Origin: Septoria linicola
Taxonomy: Eukaryota; Ascomycota; Dothideomycetes; Mycosphaerellales; Mycosphaerellaceae
Assembly: GCA_024114885.1 (NCBI GenBank)
Contig: CP099428.1
Location: forward strand, 620,001 to 684,000
Direction of reading: 5' to 3'
DNA: 64,000 nucleotides
Each line of letters starts with the position of its first letter. The first letter of the stretch is position 1. This document shows, piece after piece, positions 21,702 through 31,912 of this stretch. The notes beneath the pieces are model-generated. The model did not search any database. It saw only the letters and a list, made by a program, of their open reading frames with translations, and was not told where the DNA came from. Position numbers and translations under genes: made by a program.

Positions 21702-22201
21702 CGTTGGTGTTTCTGTCCGTGGGCGAAGTTGACTATACTTTCATTCCGTCTGCGTTGGGTGCGTTTGATGGGACGGATAGACCCTAGAATAGTAGAATGC
21801 AATGTGCTTCACCAAAGCGTGATCGTTCAGCGGACGGAAAGTGGTGTCTGTCTGCTTGGCACGACAACGACATCGTAGAGTGAGTAAAGTAACGAGATCC
21901 AGACCGTGATAACTTTTGTCATGTTCTTCAGATGTCCATCGTGCAGTGCTGAACTGGGACGTCGATCATGTCGTGCATAAATTTAGTCTCAGGCGGCAAG
22001 TCCAGCCATTCCTGCGAAGAGAGACAACCACGGATACGTCCGCCTGCTCCAGACTCAGCAGCAGCCAGCAGCAAGGGAAGAACCTCGTTCATCACCACGA
22101 TCTCACACGCGACTCGCCCCCACTCACAACACCGCTGCATTACTTATTCTTCGCGTGCAGGTCGCGCATCAGCTCAGCGTATTCCTATCGCGCCATTCAC
22201 C
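21702..22201. other. intergenic, nothing recognised
   Basis: About 500 bp containing the upstream region of the next gene. Confidence 0.4.
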
Positions 22202-24314
22202 ATGGGTCTTCCGTAGGTCACCCCGACACACAAAACACTGCCAAACTTGCGCTCGTGCTAGGCGCGCGTTATAGTCGCGACCGATTTGCCGTGCATGAGC
22301 CACATTCACGCGAACCTCAGGCTAACACCGCAATGCGACTTCAAGAATCTGGCGCGATCCAGGAGAGAAGAAGTGCAGCAGGAATGCGCCCAAACCAGAC
22401 CCGACAGCATGTTTGCGCTCGAGTATTCGCAGGCGGCCGTCCGTCCACGGCCGCAGAACGAATCGCGCCAGCCTCCATCGGGAACCCTCTGGTCTTCCAC
22501 CACGATTTGAACGATCGCCGCCGCCATCTGTAGGCTTCAATGGCTTGCGCGACAGCAGGCGCGGAGAGACGAGAGGTGTGCCGCCCATATCGAGTCTCCT
22601 TGAGGCTACTGAGCGCAACAATGCCATGTTTCGTGCTGTTCCTCCGCCGCCTCCCGTGCCCGAGTCACGTAATTACTGGGAGGAGGATGCGAACACTCGG
22701 GCCGCTCGACGTCGATACAATGACTACATGGAGATTGGCGCAGAGCGTGAACGACAGCGACGTCGGCAGCTTCGTCAAGCTACCTTGACCAGCAGCTGGC
22801 GAGGGCATAGAGGTGTTGCGAACACGGAGACTACGCAGTCGGACGTCGATGGCATTACACGAAGGTCTTCGGACATTCTCGATGATTTCGACAGCTCTTC
22901 TGCGCTAGCGCAAACCGTTGTGCTGAATCCTAGAGAGCCTCTACGCATTCTCAGATCTCCTGAGCCTATGCAAAGGCGCGAGCAGTCACAGCCTCGGTTT
23001 AGAGGCAACACACGGCGCGGCACTCTGCCCACACCTCCACTGGAAACCTCAGCCGAGGACAGTCTGTTCGTCCCTGAGGACGACTCCATTACTGTAGAAC
23101 GTCCCACTATCCGCAGAGCCCATCCGCTCAGCAATGCCTGGAGACCTGACTCACCGATAAACGGCTTAGGAGATCGTATTCGAAGCCCAACGCCAGGAGA
23201 CGGATGGGAAGTTATACGCACTACGATTACACCAGACGAGTCACTGCCTTCTGCTGAGAGCAGCTTCACAAGCGCAGCAGCCAGCCGCTCGTTCAATAAC
23301 TCCAGCAACAACAGCACTCAGATCACAGAGCCAGATAGCGCAGATGAAGATCAAGAGAATTCGGGCGAGGAGGATCAGGCTTGCACCGAGGAAGAAGCAG
23401 TCACCACTGAAGCTTTTGCCGAAGATATCTACTTCCACGAAATGCGCACACCGGAGGGTCGCGAACGCATAGCTCGTCATCAGCGTATTCGCGAGCAGGA
23501 CGGTAATCGCTTCGCGCTCGCCACAGAGCCTGCTCGAGTCGACATCGGCTTCCGTCTCATCGAGGAGGCTTTAGAGTCGGAAGAAGGGAGAACACGTGTG
23601 TTGGCGACAAGACACAGTTCTGAGGAGGATCGACGGCATTTCCAGGATATGCTACAGAGTACCCGCCGGGTCCGCGAGCGTCAGCTGCAGGAGCGTCGTG
23701 CGCGACAAAGTCGAAGCGGAAATGAAGCTCCACACCCCGCGCCGGAACAGTATGGACAGGAAATTCGTGATGCTGTCAACGAGACACGCGAGCAGGTAAC
23801 GTCCTACTTTCGCAGGTATACTGCAGATGCGCTTGTGGCAGGACACTCGCGCTCAGACACTGTTGTGGACGCGCGATCCCCACCGCCCCAATACCAGGCT
23901 CGGCCGGTGGACGGTCCTCTCATGGACGACGAATCCGAAGACGATGCTGCGGAGCTGACGGCTGTATACACACGACCTACCAACACCCGGCATGCTCAAA
24001 TTTCTCAGGATGGACCCCAAGCACATCCTGTATCTCCACCTGCCGCTCGCTCAGAGCGAGAGGTCTCCGACGCACTTCTGAGCGGCGATATCCAGGACTT
24101 GGATACCATGCGTAGAGTTGTCGAAAGGCTCGCTGCACGTGACGACGTTCCCGAAGAATGGTGGATGAGCATGGGGCTCAATCTGTCGCGCTCGCGCCCG
24201 CAGGACGCTCGCAGGTCCAATGGCAGGATTGGCGATAACAGTACGCCGGACAGCAGAGTGCGGACTGGTCGGGTTGGCAGGACTACGAACGATCGTGGAA
24301 GCGCAAGGCTATAG
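22202..24314 (+). CDS. conserved ascomycete protein of unknown function, about 659 aa
   Basis: The long frame has no usable ATG near its start. An 11-nt coding exon at 22202-22212 (ATG GGT CTT CC, donor GTAGGT) joins through an intron with a CTAAC branch site to 22346-24314, giving a start MGLPIWRDPGEKK that runs in frame into RSSIRRRPSVHGRR. The protein is rich in Arg, Ser and Glu and mostly disordered. It has an 'AMFRAVPPPPPVPESRNYW' segment, a motif SPTPGDGWEVIRTTITPDES and a C-terminal helical stretch DDVPEEWWMSMGLNLSR. These look conserved rather than random, but I know no function. The micro-exon model is inferred. Confidence 0.75.
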
Positions 24315-24347
24315 AGAAGTCTCGTTGGAAGTGGAGAAGAACTCTTG

Positions 24348-24770
24348 ATGAGCAGGCGACAGACGGTCCAAGTCAGACTGGAAGCACTCTGCGAGAACGC
24401 CAAATTCAATGCCTTGTTAAAAGGCACCGAAGAAATCCTGGTGCGAGTGGAAGGAGCTATCGACTTGGCAGATGCGTGCCGGTCAGACTCCTTACAACTC
24501 GCTGGTGAGGCCGTCGAAGCACTGGAACATGTCGACACGATGAGGGAACATGCTCAGCATGCTTGGAGAGAGGTCGCCATCCGCGATGCCGAGATTCAGC
24601 AGCTCCGCGACGGGTCCACGATGCAAGCTGCTGCGACAATTGCTTCCATGCAGTGGGCGGCACGGGGTGCAACGGAGAATGCCAGAGCTGTGTGGCCGGA
24701 GCCGGCGGTCAGTGTATTACTAGCACGACTGAGGAATGATGAGTACGATGGTTCAGACGACAGTTCATGA
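24348..24770 (+). CDS. possible small helical protein, 140 aa
   Basis: A single open frame 33 bp after the stop of the preceding gene. The sequence is helix-rich with heptad-like spacing (for example EALCENAKFNALLKGTEEIL and DAEIQQLRDGSTMQAAATIA) and an acidic end. It could be a short coiled-coil protein or the 3' UTR of the gene before it. No family recognised. Confidence 0.35.
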   Translation: MSRRQTVQVRLEALCENAKFNALLKGTEEILVRVEGAIDLADACRSDSLQLAGEAVEALEHVDTMREHAQHAWREVAIRDAEIQQLRDGSTMQAAATIASMQWAARGATENARAVWPEPAVSVLLARLRNDEYDGSDDSS

Positions 24771-24946
24771 GGAAGGAGCGGAGGGGATCGTGTGGTTATG
24801 CAAAACTGATACCAGTCTGGCGATAGCTGGAGCCGCTCGGCCGGCTTCTAATCGAATAATAGTTCGATTCATGATACTGTTGTCCTGGCCTTTGTCTTGT
24901 CATAATTATGCAAATTCGCTGTTTCCTGAAGTGATGTTGACGTGGA

Positions 24947-26460
24947 ATGTACCTGCTGCGGGTTTCACTTGCGCGTGATTCCTGCTGTTTCAGGTTGCGT
25001 TTGTTGTCTCGCAGCTTTCGTCTCCACTCCTCCAGTCCAAATCGACACATCACCTCGACACAAGCTGAACACAACACACAAACGGGCAAGATAGGGCGTT
25101 TCCACGGCCCACTTGTGGACGTCGACATCGAAAAGATACAGACCTTCCCCGAACAAGACTTCCCTCGCGGTCTCCAGAAAGGCGCTGAGGACAGCGTCGT
25201 TGTGCGTCTCGCGAACATAATCTGGTCAGCGCAAAAGCGCCGGCTTCGAGAATGGTGGCAACATGCCAATTACTCTAACGAGGCAGTTCAGCGTGCTATT
25301 GACGCTGTCACGGACTTCATCAGCCAGTACGATCAAGATCTTGATCATTTATACGCACTAGTCCGAGACACGCCCGCCATGGACAATTCCAGCGAGTCTG
25401 GATGCGGGTCCGATGGTGAGTCGCGATCAAGCGGAAGTTCGATCGAGACGATGTTGATGAAGTGAAAGACGTGATCATGCTCGACACAGATCTTGACACG
25501 GCAAGTATCAAGGAAGAGGAGGATGAATCGAGTGACGAGCTCGAGGACGGCGAAGAAGTCAAAGGTCTCAAGCAAGAGCAGGGCCTGATTAGCGGGAGTA
25601 GGCTCGGTTCGACCAAGGCCAGATCTGCCAGTGGCCAGACCTTCTTCGAGGAGCTGCTGTTGCCGATGATCCTCGCAGATCATAGCACGATGAAGCACGC
25701 CTCAGCAGTCGCCGAGGCAGACCAGCTGTGGAATGCACTTTCGGCGCAGGATCACAAGTACTTTGCCAAGGCAGTAGGACTGAGGACAAGGCAGGTCAAG
25801 GCAGACCGTGATGGAATCAAGAGACAAGTCGGACAAAAAGAACGCGATCGATGGCAAGACTCTCGTCATAAAAGCGCTCTCAAGATATACCAGACCAGGA
25901 AGCGAGGCGAACCAGTCAAAGCACCTGTGACAAGCGCCTTCCTTGAGCGCGGATATCTCGTGAGCGACCAAGTCAGCAAAGATCTGGTGACTGACGTCGC
26001 TGCAGGAATCCGGAAGCGTGTCGCAGCCAATCCCAAGCTGGTACTGGAGGGCATGGGAAACGATGGCTCGTGGATCAATTTTAGTCCTGGTAAGCCGGAG
26101 GAGGCACATGAGAATTCCTGACTGATGGATTTAGATGCTACGGGCTCCTACTGCTTTCCGCGTCGAGCTCAGCGCCTGTTCAACTTCGAGGGAAAACCAG
26201 CGCCTATCAAAAAGCTGGACAAGTTCCTCAGACCTCCTGTGGGATGGAATCGTTCGGCTTTTCCAGGAAGTTCCAGCAGACGTTGTTTCATCGAAGCCAA
26301 TCATTCCAAATTCCAAGAAGAAGCCTCTCGATGCATGAAATTCGACGACGAAGCGCATCTTGATACTGGGAGAGGTACGATGTGGTTGATCATTCTCGGG
26401 TGCGATTCTCGGCCAAAGATGCTCACCGCGGCTCACTTGAGCTTTATTGACCAGCCATGA
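24947..26460 (+). CDS. uncharacterised protein, about 473 aa, three exons
   Basis: Exons 24947-25415, 25463-26089 and 26135-26460; both introns (47 and 45 nt) keep frame, which is good evidence for one gene. The N-terminus is basic. The middle has an acidic low-complexity stretch (IKEEEDESSDELEDGEEVKG), and then a lysine/arginine-rich helical part (YFAKAVGLRTRQVKADRDGI onward). The C-terminal exon is globular-looking (PAPIKKLDKFLRPPVGWNRS). No domain recognised. The first 20 or so residues are weakly supported, and translation may start in an undetected upstream exon. Confidence 0.6.
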
Positions 26461-27003
26461 CCATTCTGTCAGCAAAGTAGCGGGTGGTAACAGCCACGGT
26501 GTGAAGCTCCAAGCGAGGCCTTGGTGAACAGAGTGCTTTCTGTAACAGTGTTCGTCAACATCTAGCTAGCAGCGACAAGTGGTAGATGAATGGAAACAAA
26601 TTGTAAGACTGTTTCGTACAGCATCTCGAATCTACTGTCCCACTATTGAAGCCTATAGCGCCGTGGGGTGCGCTGGTGACCACTATGATGTGAAGATGTG
26701 AAGTTGTGAGGTCGAGGAGGTGCGACCGGGCGGACCCGTAGCTTGGCGCACCTTCCACATCCACTTGACGAATTCGCTTCACACGACTTGCGATCTCCAG
26801 CGCCCAACGAATCTTTCTTCGACACAACAACACCGGTAAGTCGCCTCCATCCCGCCCATTGGACGATACACCATCACGAACGAGCATTCCGACCATCACA
26901 TCGCGAACACGACAGCCCCGAGCGCCGCGAACATCCGCCACCAAAACTCGAGCACTTCCCAATTCTCTTGGAACACACAAACTAACACACATCTGCAGCC
27001 ATC
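26461..27003. promoter_or_regulatory. upstream region of RPS23
   Basis: About 540 bp without an independent gene. Its last part is the ribosomal protein 5' UTR with an intron. Confidence 0.5.
26836..26998 (+). other. probable 5' UTR intron of RPS23
   Basis: Donor GTAAGT at 26836, branch-like ACTAACAC and acceptor TCTGCAG ending at 26998, six bases before the ATG at 27004. Introns in the 5' leader are common in fungal ribosomal protein genes. Confidence 0.6.
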
Positions 27004-27603
27004 ATGGGTAAGGGAAAGCCAAGAGGTCTTTTGGCCGCGCGCAAGCTCCGAAACCACCGCCGTGAGCAGCAGTGGGCAGATCTCCACTACAAAAAGAGAC
27101 TGTTAGGAACCGCATACAAGTCCTCGCCATTCGGAGTACGTACACCCCAGAGCAGATGAAGTGATGGATGAGGAAAAGGAAGGACATGTGCTGCGCCGAT
27201 GGAGAGGACGCAGATGATGATGGACGTGTACTGACGGTCATCGAAGGGTTCTTCTCACGCCAAGGGAATCGTGCTCGAGAAGGTCGGTGTTGAGGCCAAG
27301 CAGCCAAACTCCGCCATTCGCAAGTGTGTGCGTGTGCAGCTCATCAAGAACGGCAAGAAGGTTACTGCTTTCGGTACGATTACCTACAGTCCAGAGATCT
27401 CGAGTCACTACTAACGTCAAACAGTGCCAAACGATGGTTGCTTGAACTTCGTCGACGAGAACGACGAGGTCCTGCTCGCTGGTTTCGGTCGTAAGGGCAA
27501 GGCCAAGGGTGATATTCCTGGTGTGCGTTTCAAGGTCGTCAAGGTTTCCGGTGTCGGTCTCAGCGCGCTCTGGAAGGAGAAGAAGGAGAAGCCACGTTCA
27601 TAG
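27004..27603 (+). CDS. RPS23: 40S ribosomal protein S23 (uS12), 145 aa
   Basis: Exons 27004-27135, 27247-27373 and 27425-27603. The product is a full-length eukaryotic uS12: [20 protein letters not shown] at the start, [20 protein letters not shown], the universally conserved [20 protein letters not shown] loop whose proline is the hydroxylated decoding-centre residue, and [20 protein letters not shown]. It forms part of the decoding site of the small ribosomal subunit. Exactly 145 residues as in yeast and human. Confidence 0.97.
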
Positions 27604-28317
27604 ACGATTGATGCATATGGGCGACGGCTTGCGGGTATCATCAGGCGTTTGAAGAGCGGCATCATCATGAAGACAATGGTGTACTTTTAGCTGGGCCTTT
27701 TGCAGGACTTTCTGCTATACGCACCGCAGAGGCTGACGGCTACACCTAGAGCTATGCACTATGGAAATGAGAATCTGACACTCATCACTGTCTGCGGCGT
27801 CAGAGAAAGATCAGCCTCCGATACAGACAGAACCAGATGATGCCCACATGCTCTCCGAATCTTCTCCGTTTTGTCGCTTTGTAAGTGTCTGCTCAAGATG
27901 TGCTTCGACATATTCAGCAAGCACTTGCATATTTCGGCACTCTGATTTGCAGATGGCAGGAATCTGAGTAAGCTCTCAGACCAATGCATCTCATCACCTA
28001 GCGAGACGTCCATCATCGGATCTCGCGGCCGTAGTGCACGACTACTGTGCTCTACATTTGTACAATTGTATGCCATGGCAAATGCGGCAAAAGATCAATT
28101 TTGCACAGGCAACCCGAGTCCGAGCATGGCATCGGTCAACCTCGGTCTGCGGCTCAGAAAGTCCCCAGCTTTATCCCCGCCACGCCTATGCTGAACGGCA
28201 CGACGTACATCTTTCGAGTCGACCGCATTTAATATAGGCAGAGCTTGTGTACTGTCTTTTTGCTCAAGGAAGTCACATTCAATTTCACAAATCTTACCTA
28301 TCACTAAATCTATAATC
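27604..28317. other. intergenic between RPS23 and thiolase
   Basis: About 710 bp; 3' flank of RPS23 and promoter of the thiolase gene. No supported gene. Confidence 0.4.
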
Positions 28318-29813
28318 ATGGCTGCCAAAGCAGGAAAGAACAAGGCTCCGGTATGTTTAGCAGCAAGCTCCAATCTACGAGGTTTACGCTGACAGCTGCT
28401 CCCAGGTTTATGTCCTTGGTGTGGGCATGACCAAGTTCATCAAGCCCAGAGGCAAAGTTGATTACACTGGTAAGGTCTTCCTCCTTTCCAGAATACTGAC
28501 AACATCTGCTAATTGATAGCTCAGAACTCGGATTCGAAGCAGGAATCAAGGCTCTCGTGGACGCACAAACCAGCTACGATGACATCGACGCTGGTGTGGC
28601 ATGCTACTGCTACGGAGACTCAACATGTGGTCAGCGAGTCTTCTACCAATTCGGCATGACGCAGATCCCAATCTACAATGTCAACAACAACTGCTCTACT
28701 GGCTCGACCGGCCTTCACCTCGGACGTACCATGATCGCAGGCGGCATGGCTGATGCAGTCCTCGTTGTCGGTTTCGAGAAGATGAACCCTGGCTCTCTGC
28801 AATCCTACTTCCTCGACCGTGCCAACCCCACCGGCACAACTGGCCAGATGATGATGGCCACTCGCGGCCGCACCAACGCCCCTGAGGCAGCACAACTTTT
28901 TGGCAACGCAGGCCGAGAATACATGGAAAAGTACGGAGCCAAGAAGGAGGACTTTGCTGAGATCGGCCGCATCAACCACGAGCACTCCAAGCGAAACCCT
29001 TACTCGCAATTCATGGACGAGTACACTCTCGACCAAGTCATGAACAGCACCACCATCCACGAGCCCCTCACCAAGCTCCAATGCTGCCCTACATCCGACG
29101 GCGGCGCAGCCGCAGTCCTCGTCTCCGAAAAGTACCTCAACGAACGCCCTCACCTCCGCGACCAAGCCATCCTCATCGCCGGCCAAACCCTCGCCACCGA
29201 CGCCCCCTCCCTCTTCTCCCGCTCCTCCATCGACCTCATGGGCTTCGACATGACCGCCTACGCCGCCAAAACCGCCATGGAAGAAGCCGGCGTGACCCCC
29301 GACGACGTCAAAGTCTGCGAGCTTCACGACTGCTTCTCCGCCAACGAAATGATCACCATCGACGCGCTGCGTCTCTCCCCTAAAGGCAAAGCCCACGAAA
29401 TGGTCCGCAACGGCGACATCACCTACGGCGGCAAAATGGTCATCAATCCCTCTGGCGGCCTCATCTCCAAGGGCCACCCGCTCGGCGCTACGGGAATTGC
29501 GCAATGCGCAGAACTCGTGTGGCACTTGCGCGGTTGGGCGAATAACCGTCTTGTCCCTGACACGACTGTTGCGCTGCAGCATAATCTGGGTCTGGGAGGT
29601 GCGGTGGTGGTGACGGTGTATAAGCGTGCTGATGGGAAAGCGCCGAATAAGGTTAGCGATGAGGATGTTGCGAAGAGCACGAAGATTGGGTATAATCCTG
29701 CTACGCAGGCGAGGGGGTTCACGAAGAGTCAGGCGGATGAGGTGAGGAGTAAGAAGATGAGGAGTGATTGGGCGTTGCAGGATATTCAGAAGAAGGTTGA
29801 GAGTAGGTTTTGA
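28318..29813 (+). CDS. SCP2-type (SCPx) thiolase, 461 aa
   Basis: Exons 28318-28350, 28406-28469 and 28525-29813. The protein is a non-decarboxylating thiolase of the SCPx/SCP2-thiolase group: nucleophile Cys in NNNCSTGSTGLHLG, HDCFSANEM, and the C-terminal GHPLGATGIAQCAE with its catalytic His. It lacks the fused sterol-carrier domain of animal SCPx. It should cleave 3-ketoacyl-CoAs of branched or other fatty acids. The C-terminus reads ESRF, only a weak match to a peroxisomal PTS1, so location is open. The coding sequence is markedly C-rich at third positions in the middle. Confidence 0.9.
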
Positions 29814-31154
29814 GGGAGTGTTGGTGGTTTGGTGAGACGCAGAATGTGATGAGATGTAGGATGAAAATCTAACAGTTTCCTGTATGGCTTTCTGTCTTCG
29901 TTCGTGATCTCTTCTAGGCCGTACGTGCTGAGCTTGAGCCTTCGGTCAAGGTGTTGACGATTGTCTGAGAGATGGCCTGCACAAACTCGAAGGTGGACGC
30001 AATAAGTCGTTAGTAAGGCTAGTGCTTGATCAAGTTGCCTCTGATACGACTTGAGTCCAAGATGTATCTCGCGTTGAGCGAGAAGTTCTGTGAGCTGTTG
30101 TAAGCATGTAAGTTGCTTGCTGGCTTTCCGCTTCTGCTCGATAACAGCAACATCTACATGTCTGCTCTGCCGATCGTTGGAACTGAGGTTTACATGGACG
30201 AGAGAGTATTTGCATGTCTTTGGAATACTTATTCAATACATTCTCTTCTTTGTACCTCCTTCTTCTCGGCTGCTTCTCCAGAACCTAGCATCATAACGAA
30301 TCTTGAAAAAGGTTGAATCAACGGCCACGACAGTGATGACTATGGTCTAGTCTGTAAGTCGTCAGCGAAGCTGATGCTGGATCGACGTAAGTCCACGATT
30401 GCACGCATACTATCACAAGATGTGATGGTGTTGTCATCAGGATTCGGAGGCTTGATCATGGCAATGGTCGTGGTGGTTGTTCTTTTGCCGTTCCAACGGA
30501 CTTGGGACTAAGCTGTCACCGTTGTGTACACATGCGGTGTCCCATCTTCGAAGATTTTCCTCCCTTGTTGGCCCTGTTCACTGTATGCAATTGTCAATTC
30601 GATGAGGAAGCCGTTGTTTGAAGCTGACGCTCGTTCGTGTGCTGCTAGAGCACCTCCACTACTTGTTTATCGGCGTGCTTATAATGCCCGTTGAAGCAGC
30701 GGAGGTATCTAGAGTGCAGTGCTTCCAGTGACACGAGTCCCGAAGGATGCAAGGTAGTCTTGTGCATTTTTGTCATATAGCTGACCGTGAGAACTTCTGA
30801 AGCCCAGCTACGCTCAAGATATATCTCGCCAGACACATGGGTCCTTCGCTGAAACAACACTCGCTTGCGGCTGCTCACTGGAAGCTTAGCTCCCTTGATC
30901 GATGCAATGTTGGTCAATCTTAGATATCTCATTCAGCAACACATCGTAGTCGTAGACATAGACAAATTGGACGTAGCGAGCATGAGGAGAATCAAGCTCG
31001 TGGTCGAGTCGTAACCACTACCACTTCTTCTGATCTCGCGCGGACTCCGCTGGTGACGCCTGCAAGCTCCAGGCTCGAGACGGCACCAGTCCTTCGACCT
31101 TCTCTTCTTCGACCTCCACTTCCACTGCCGCACTTTCATCTTAACCCGGTACTT
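29814..31154. other. 1.3-kb gene-poor stretch
   Basis: Between the convergent ends of the thiolase and ATX1. Short open frames (for example minus 30645-30932) have no domain or splice partner. Nothing else recognised. Confidence 0.4.
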
Positions 31155-31463
31155 CTAAGCCGTCACTTCCACGGACTGTGCAACACCGTCTGCCTCGCCC
31201 GAGTTGACCTTCTTGCCAGTTTTACTGATCTTCTCAAGGACTTGCTGGTAGCTGAGGGACTCGTCGGTGGTGATTTCGGCGGTTTGTGTGTCGAGGGAGA
31301 CATTGAAGTCCTTGACGCCTGGGGAAATGCATTGTTAGATGTGGGACATGAGATGATGGAGTGGAGGACGTGTACCGTCCAGCTTCTTCAGCACTCGCTC
31401 AACGGCGCCGGAGCAGCCGCCGCAGGACATGGACACATTGAACTTGTACTTGTGCTCGGCCAT
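31155..31463 (-). CDS. ATX1: copper metallochaperone Atx1, 83 aa
   Basis: Exons 31376-31463 and 31155-31318 (minus) with donor GTACAC and acceptor CCCCAG. The product is a single HMA domain: MAEHKYKFNVSMSCGGCSGA carries the metal site MxCxGC, followed by VERVLKKLDGVKDFNVSLDT, the EITTDESLSYQQVLEKISKT segment and a conserved KTGKKV lysine patch. It carries Cu(I) in the cytosol to the Ccc2-type P-ATPase in the secretory pathway. A short extension follows (SGEADGVAQSVEVTA), not unusual in filamentous fungi. It is transcribed divergently from palA. Confidence 0.95.
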
Positions 31464-31912
31464 TGTGTGAGAGAGGAATGTGTTGGAGTTGCTAACTTAG
31501 TGGAGATGTAAGACAGTATGGCAAGAGAAGTCAAGACGGTGAAGGTGGATTGGTAATGCAGGACAGAGACACTTGTTGAATGCTTCAATCAGATGGACGA
31601 ATGGCGTGCTGAAATACAAGCTGTTCTCTTGCCGTTTCTGATCCAGTATACAGTGCCTGGCAGCTATCTTGCGTGGGCGATTACTGCTTTGGACAGAAAC
31701 ATGCTCACTCGCAGCCTATTTGGGGGCGCTGGGGGCTGCATCTCGTCCCGCCTCAGAATTGCCGACAAAACACGAATGAGGGGCAAAAGCGAAAGTGAAG
31801 AGAGCACGTGAATGCCAAGACGTCGATGACTTCACTGCGGTAAACAAGAAACAGCTGCTGCCCTCTACACGCGACAACCATGCGCGAGCAATAGCAGCTA
31901 CCAGCCATCACG
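31464..31912. promoter_or_regulatory. divergent ATX1/palA promoter
   Basis: 449 bp shared by both genes. A GCCAAG hexamer at 31814-31819, 94 bp before the palA ATG, matches the PacC consensus GCCARG. One hexamer is weak evidence. Confidence 0.5.

Noticed and set aside
28620..29582. Long minus-strand frame of 320 codons opposite the thiolase
   Set aside because: A shadow caused by the strong C bias at third positions of the thiolase gene.
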